From assembly GCA_016650355.1 (NCBI GenBank), contig JAENVX010000277.1, positions 1-11,316 of the forward strand: a stretch of 11,316 nt of DNA. The letters run 5' to 3'. The position numbers and the translations under genes are program-made. The notes under the pieces were generated by a model. That model worked only from the letters and a program-made list of their open reading frames with translations, did not search any database and was not told where the DNA came from. Of the stretch, positions 7,784 to 11,316 are shown one piece after another. This DNA is from Bacteroidia bacterium. GTDB taxonomy: Bacteria > Bacteroidota > Bacteroidia > Cytophagales > Cyclobacteriaceae. Numbering within the stretch: position 1 is the first letter of the stretch; the number at the start of each line of letters is the position of its first letter.

Positions 7784-10141
7784 TTAAAATTTTACTGCCA
7801 CCATTGCCAGAAAATTTCTGCCAGCTTGCGGATAGTAATAGGCGACACCATCCCCATAAGTAGCTCCATTAGAGGAATACTTAACATCAAAAAGATTGTT
7901 CACAAGGAGACTCAATTCAATAGCTTTCATTCCTTTTGGCGTTAATGTGTAGTTAAAACTCATGTCGTTAATAAAATAATGCTCTAACGTCAGGCTTTCC
8001 GTTTGCGTATTGTCCAGGTATTGTTTTCCTACATATTTTGTAAGCAGGGTTGCTTTAAAGCTAGTGAAGGCATTCCACGTCAATTGACTCCCAGCTATCC
8101 ATTTGGGAGATAAAATAATGGAGGTATTTTGCTTTTCATTCAATTTGGTTTCATCTACAACAAAATCTTTATTTTTATTCACGCTCCATGTAACGTTGGT
8201 ATTCCATGTCCAGCGGTCAGTTACTCGCAGTACTCCTGAGAGTTCTACACCTGTCCGATAGCTCTTTCCTATATTTTCTCGAATGGGGTTCCCTACATTA
8301 TCTAGTTTTCCAGTGAGTACCAATTGATCTGTATAGTTCATCATGAAATAATTAGCCTCAATTTTATACTTCTCTTGGTTTCTTCTCCAACCCGTTTCAA
8401 TGTTGCCAAGTTTTTCAGCTTTTGGCTTTACGACTCCGTCTAAATAATCAGTGCGATTGGGCTCACGATTAGCAATAGCATACGAGCCATACAAGACGTC
8501 ACTAGGTGAGAGAGAATAGCTGAGACCAGCTTTGGGATTGAAAAAGTTAAATATTTCGTTAATATCATATGGCATCAAATCATCATTAATGCCCGAAGTT
8601 TTGTAATCCACTGTCCGATATTGAAGGTCTACAAAAGCATTCACCGCAGTAGAAATTTCATAATTCCATTTTGCATAAATATTAAAATCATTTTTTTGTG
8701 AAACTCCATCATAATAGTGTTGCCGTATTTGTGAATTGGCAGCATACTGCCCCCAGATGATCTCTCCAAAATGCCTGGCGTGGCCATATTGATTAAACGC
8801 CCCACCAATTGCGAGCGATGTTTTTTCTTTTTCGTAATTAAATGAGAAGGTTGTTCCATAGAATTTATTATCAAGCCATCTGCGAACGATGAAGTCTCCA
8901 GAGGTAATGGTTGTATCCTTTAAAACAATGTCAGTTAAACCCAGGCTGGCAAATGAATTGTCTTGCTTGTATTGTTCATAATAGCCGCGGCCATATGTAT
9001 AGTGTAGAGAAACATTTGCATTCCAATTGTCGCTCAACTTCTGCGTGAGGTGAACCTGATAGTGGTCTTGCCTATAGTCATCCACTTCGTTGTCATAATA
9101 ATCTGTCACATTCCAGTTTGCATCATAAAAAGCACCTGCCGAATTAAACGTTCGGTTTGTCTTCATCGTCTCGCTGTCATTGCCATTCCATGATTGATAG
9201 GTTTTTTCATGCCCCCCGAAAGTGATGAATTTGACGATTGTTCTCTTACCATAATAGCCACCGCTTAGATAATAGGAGGAAAGGTCTGAGGAGGCCCGAT
9301 CGACATAACCATCCGAAGTAATTCTGGAAACTTTGCCATCAAATGCCCAGCGATTGTTGATTAAACCAGTCCCTGCCTTCAGAGTATATCTCTGGGTATT
9401 AAACGAACCACCTACCAGTATTACTTCCGAGTAAGGATCAGTTTGCAAAGAATTCGTTTGTAAGTTAACACTGCCACCGAATGCACTCCCCCCATTAGTA
9501 GAAGTGCCCACTCCTCGTTGGATTTGCACACTTTGTGTTGATGAGGCAACATCGGGAATGTCTACCCAATAGGTTCCTTGTGATTCGCTGTCATTATACG
9601 GAATTCCATTGATGGTAACATTTATTCGGGTGGCATCACTTCCACGGATACGTAGGCCGGTGTAACCGATTCCTGTTCCTGCATCAGAAGTTGTTACCAA
9701 CGAAGGGGTCCAGTTCAATAATTGAGGCATGTCTTGTCCAAAGTTTTGCTTCTGAAGAGCAAGTCCGCTTACATTGGTGAATGTAGTTGGCGTTTTATCG
9801 TTGGCACGCGTAGCATACACGACCACTTCATCTGTGAGTTGTGCGCTTTCTTCCAAAGTAAATTCAACATGTACATTCCCTGACACATTCACTATATGAT
9901 GGAAGTCCACATACCCAAGAAACTTAATCAGTAAACTTATCTGTCCGTCAGGAATTCTAGTCAATTCAAACAGCCCGCGCTCATCCGATACAGCAATGCG
10001 ATTTTGATTTTCAAGTTGAACGGTGGCACCAACCAACACTTCTTTTGTTTTCGCATCGCGAATAGTGCCGCTAACGATAGATTGAGCTTTCGAACCGAGC
10101 GAAAGTGCGCAGCACAATACGGCTACAGAAATTTTTAACAT
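7784..10141 (-). CDS. TonB-dependent outer-membrane receptor under TPP riboswitch control; probable thiamine-compound importer
   Basis: This 785-residue outer-membrane receptor uses TonB/ExbBD energy to import a ligand. From the ATG at 10141 it starts with a signal peptide (MLKISVAVLCCALSLGSKAQ, cleavage near 19/20). An upstream TTG at 10171 would put ten extra residues before the signal and is rejected. Next come a carboxypeptidase-regulatory-like domain (about 21-97: SGTIRDAKTKEVLVGATV, DERGLFEL), a TonB-box-like TDEVVVYATR (103-112) and a plug domain (about 115-230: LRIRGSDATRINVTINGIP, YWVDIPDVASS, VQIQRGVGTSTNGGSAFGG). The 22-strand barrel region follows, ending in VAVKF with the terminal Phe expected of BAM substrates. 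No SusD-like partner gene is adjacent. The sequence alone does not reveal the ligand, but the TPP riboswitch in its leader points to thiamine, thiamine phosphates or a precursor. Such riboswitch-controlled receptors are known in Bacteroidota. No other thiamine gene is in the window. Confidence 0.92.
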   Translation of the reverse strand: MLKISVAVLCCALSLGSKAQSIVSGTIRDAKTKEVLVGATVQLENQNRIAVSDERGLFELTRIPDGQISLLIKFLGYVDFHHIVNVSGNVHVEFTLEESAQLTDEVVVYATRANDKTPTTFTNVSGLALQKQNFGQDMPQLLNWTPSLVTTSDAGTGIGYTGLRIRGSDATRINVTINGIPYNDSESQGTYWVDIPDVASSTQSVQIQRGVGTSTNGGSAFGGSVNLQTNSLQTDPYSEVILVGGSFNTQRYTLKAGTGLINNRWAFDGKVSRITSDGYVDRASSDLSSYYLSGGYYGKRTIVKFITFGGHEKTYQSWNGNDSETMKTNRTFNSAGAFYDANWNVTDYYDNEVDDYRQDHYQVHLTQKLSDNWNANVSLHYTYGRGYYEQYKQDNSFASLGLTDIVLKDTTITSGDFIVRRWLDNKFYGTTFSFNYEKEKTSLAIGGAFNQYGHARHFGEIIWGQYAANSQIRQHYYDGVSQKNDFNIYAKWNYEISTAVNAFVDLQYRTVDYKTSGINDDLMPYDINEIFNFFNPKAGLSYSLSPSDVLYGSYAIANREPNRTDYLDGVVKPKAEKLGNIETGWRRNQEKYKIEANYFMMNYTDQLVLTGKLDNVGNPIRENIGKSYRTGVELSGVLRVTDRWTWNTNVTWSVNKNKDFVVDETKLNEKQNTSIILSPKWIAGSQLTWNAFTSFKATLLTKYVGKQYLDNTQTESLTLEHYFINDMSFNYTLTPKGMKAIELSLLVNNLFDVKYSSNGATYGDGVAYYYPQAGRNFLAMVAVKF

Positions 10142-10161
10142 GATTTTAAGTTTTTTAAACC

Positions 10162-10189
10162 AGCAGGTCAATCGGGGAATTATCCTGCT
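10162..10189 (-). promoter_or_regulatory. Leader hairpin with CCCC loop, candidate expression platform of the TPP riboswitch
   Basis: On the minus strand AGCAGG (10189 to 10184) pairs with CCTGCT (10167 to 10162). After one A/A mismatch the stem continues with five more pairs, two of them G-U, closing on a CCCC loop (10177 to 10174). The hairpin lies between the aptamer end and the receptor ATG, about 20 bases before the start. It is followed by GGTTTAAAAAACTT, not by a U-run, so it is not a standard intrinsic terminator. Its C-loop could pair with the G-runs of the aptamer (10276 to 10271 or 10210 to 10208). The hairpin is visible; its regulatory role is inferred. Confidence 0.45.
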
Positions 10190-10204
10190 TATGTTTAATT
10201 TTTA

Positions 10205-10280
10205 CCTCCCTTCGTCCGCATTACCGGCATCAGGTTCTATGGGTATAATCTCAGCCCTTGTTTTAAGGCACCCCCCTTTA
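10205..10280 (-). ncRNA. TPP riboswitch aptamer (THI element)
   Basis: Read on the minus strand the conserved THI core appears in order: GGGGTGCC (10274 to 10267), GGGCTGAGA (10257 to 10249, containing the pyrimidine-binding CUGAGA), ACCC (10244 to 10241), GAACCTGAT in full (10237 to 10229), GGTAATGCGG (10225 to 10216) and the terminal AAGGGA (10212 to 10207). The short CCG/CGG stem around GTAATG forms P5. The variable P3 arm is minimal. I cannot see a good P1 closing stem outside the core: the flanks are A-rich and do not pair. The aptamer should bind thiamine pyrophosphate and reduce expression of the receptor gene, whose ATG is about 65 bases downstream. The boundaries are approximate. Confidence 0.95.
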
Positions 10281-10293
10281 TCTTTCGACAGTG

Positions 10294-10322
10294 CAAATGT
10301 AGTAAAGAATTTGAGATTCAAC
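10294..10322 (-). promoter_or_regulatory. Predicted promoter of the TPP riboswitch/TonB-receptor transcript
   Basis: TACATTTG (10301 to 10294, minus strand) is an exact TAnnTTTG match. GTTG (10322 to 10319) fits three of four bases of the -33 TTTG, with a 17-base spacer. The start site would fall around 10288-10290, only about 10 bases before the riboswitch core, the expected distance for a leader that opens with its aptamer. The agreement with an independently recognised riboswitch makes this more credible than the motif alone. Confidence 0.6.
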
Positions 10323-10404
10323 AGAATTAAGTGCTGCAACTTGGCACTTCTAATATTCCGTCCTTGAATTCTGGAATCTTGATTCTAACTTTTACTTTTG
10401 ATAG

Positions 10405-10899
10405 ATGGTTCAGGCTACAGTAAATGGAAAGACATTTGAGATTTCTTCCGATGAGAACGGTCACATCGTTAATGGAAGCCTCTTTCAATGGGATAAGGTT
10501 AGGATCTCCGATGGATATTTTCACCTACTTTATAAAAAAAAGAGCTATACAGCTGAAGTGGTAAGTATGGATCGAGCTACCAAAAAATTCACCTTCAAAA
10601 TTAATGGAAGCAAGTATAGTGTTGACCTGAAAAACAAATTTGATTTGTTGTTAGAAAAAATGGGAATGAATAATGTGGCTGCAGGAAAAATCAATAATGT
10701 TAAAGCTCCTATGCCTGGCCTTATAATTGATTTGAAAGTGAAAGTTGGGGATGTTGTAAAGTCAGGAGATCACCTTCTTATTTTAGAAGCCATGAAAATG
10801 GAGAATATCTTAAAATCTCAAGGGGATGCAACCATTAAAACTGTAAAAGTGAAGAAGGGTGACACTGTTGAAAAGGGGCAGGTGTTAATGGAGTTTTAA
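10405..10899 (+). CDS. Biotin carboxyl carrier-like protein (biotinyl/lipoyl attachment domain)
   Basis: This 164-residue cytoplasmic carrier protein is likely the biotin-bearing subunit of an acyl-CoA carboxylase (acetyl- or propionyl-CoA type). The C-terminal biotinyl domain covers about 97-164: APMPGLI, two strands with VKVGDVVKSGD, and the biotinylation motif EAMKMEN with acceptor Lys131, then VKKGDTVEKGQVLMEF. The AMKM motif favours biotin over lipoate. The N-terminal 90 residues (strands such as GKTFEISSDENG, KSYTAEVVSMD, KFTFKINGSKYSVDL) resemble the N-terminal segment of stand-alone Bacteroidota carriers rather than the proline/alanine-rich linker of AccB. No biotin carboxylase or carboxyltransferase gene lies within the window. 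It is divergent from the riboswitch-controlled receptor and converges on the TerB-like gene, with 11 bases between the stops. No Shine-Dalgarno sequence precedes the ATG. Confidence 0.88.
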   Translation: MVQATVNGKTFEISSDENGHIVNGSLFQWDKVRISDGYFHLLYKKKSYTAEVVSMDRATKKFTFKINGSKYSVDLKNKFDLLLEKMGMNNVAAGKINNVKAPMPGLIIDLKVKVGDVVKSGDHLLILEAMKMENILKSQGDATIKTVKVKKGDTVEKGQVLMEF

Positions 10900-10910
10900 G
10901 CTGGTTGGTC

Positions 10911-11315
10911 TTATCCAATTAACATTGTTACCCTTTTTAGCGTTTCATCTGGAGTTTGTCCATGTTGGATATTACTACGAATAGTATCAATTAATTCCTT
11001 CACATTAATTCGCGGATAACCAAACTTAATGGCGTAAAGAACGCATAATTTGGCCTCTTCATCATGAATAGCATTATCAACACTCATCATATGAACAAGA
11101 TCAAATAACTGATTAAACTTTTCTTTTCTATCCGTTGGTACTTCAAACTTAATTCCCTCTCCATTCTTTCGGATATCTTTTAGCTGACCTTCAGAAATTC
11201 CATTTCTTTTGGCAATCGTCATGAGCAACGCATATTCGATGTCTTCAAAATTGCCATCAACGGCTGCCATTTCGATTAGATTTTTCATGTGGCTTTTGGC
11301 AGTGCTACCACCCAT
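10911..11315 (-). CDS. TerB-like (tellurite-resistance TerB family) helical protein, start at or near window edge
   Basis: The 134-residue product looks like a small all-helical TerB-family protein. Two similar acidic helix-turn segments are visible: MAAVDGNFEDIEYALLMTIA (residues 16-35) and MSVDNAIHDEEAKLCVLYAI (77-96). In TerB-like domains such aspartate/glutamate clusters can bind divalent metal. There is no signal peptide or membrane segment, so it should be cytoplasmic. The ATG at 11315 is one base from the right edge, and a second ATG at 11288 gives MKNLIEMAAVDG, also a normal family start. The gene could instead begin outside the window. No other ter genes are seen, so tellurite resistance should not be assumed; many Bacteroidota carry solitary members of unknown role. 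Confidence 0.68.
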   Translation of the reverse strand: MGGSTAKSHMKNLIEMAAVDGNFEDIEYALLMTIAKRNGISEGQLKDIRKNGEGIKFEVPTDRKEKFNQLFDLVHMMSVDNAIHDEEAKLCVLYAIKFGYPRINVKELIDTIRSNIQHGQTPDETLKRVTMLIG

Positions 11316-11316
11316 C

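Noticed and set aside
10140..10367. Plus-strand open frame crossing the TPP riboswitch and receptor leader.
   Set aside because: It runs antisense over a conserved structured RNA and its product has no recognisable features.
10393..10400. TACTTTTG, an exact TAnnTTTG match on the plus strand just before the biotin-carrier ATG.
   Set aside because: Transcription would start at or after the ATG at 10405, and no TTTG-like -33 element lies at an acceptable distance (nearest CTTG spacers are 11 or 26 bases).
10905..10918. TTGG / CCAA inverted repeat between the convergent biotin-carrier and TerB-like genes.
   Set aside because: The stem is only 4 bp, overlaps the TerB-like stop region and has no U-run, so it is not supportable as a terminator.
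10911..11315. A tellurite-resistance or stress ter operon.
   Set aside because: Only a single TerB-like gene is visible, with no TerC, TerD or TerZ-type neighbours in the window.

Overview
The window looks like a chromosomal, mostly housekeeping stretch from a member of the Bacteroidota, probably of the Cytophagales type. The reasons are a C-terminal type IX secretion (T9SS) sorting domain, a TonB-dependent receptor with an N-terminal carboxypeptidase-regulatory-like domain, promoters fitting the Bacteroidota TTTG / TAnnTTTG pattern, starts without Shine-Dalgarno sequences, and AT-rich DNA. I see no insertion sequence, prophage gene, CRISPR array, tRNA or rRNA. Coding density is high and no gene-free gap exceeds 300 bases.

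Layout. Positions 2-1690 (+) hold the C-terminal three quarters or so of a beta-propeller T9SS protein, most likely PorZ, cut by the left window edge. It is followed after 2 bases by recO (1693-2361, +). Convergent to these is a four-gene minus-strand operon read from about 7690 down to 2391: a secreted two-parvulin PpiC protein, a SurA-N-like lipoprotein with no recognisable parvulin domain, a SurA-like protein with two parvulin domains, and a MoxR AAA+ ATPase. Upstream of it, also on the minus strand, lies a TonB-dependent receptor (7784-10141) with its own promoter and a clear TPP (thiamine pyrophosphate) riboswitch in its leader (about 10205-10280). Divergent from it is a biotin carboxyl carrier-like protein (10405-10899, +). 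This converges on a TerB-like protein (10911-11315, -) at the right edge.

How the genes fit together. Much of the window concerns building or using the outer membrane. The PpiC/lipoprotein/SurA set should act as periplasmic chaperones for outer-membrane proteins such as the TonB receptor. PorZ works at the cell surface in T9SS cargo modification. The riboswitch makes the receptor a strong candidate outer-membrane importer for thiamine or its phosphates or precursors, shut off when TPP is plentiful. RecO (recombination repair), the biotinyl protein (acyl-CoA carboxylase) and the TerB-like protein are unrelated neighbours.

The most interesting points are the complete promoter-aptamer-hairpin architecture of the thiamine receptor leader, including a CCCC-loop hairpin that could be the expression platform; the complementary loss of conserved histidines in the two parvulin domains of the SurA-like protein; and the co-location of three SurA-type proteins with a MoxR ATPase. 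Nothing here amounts to a convincing unknown defence or mobile system.
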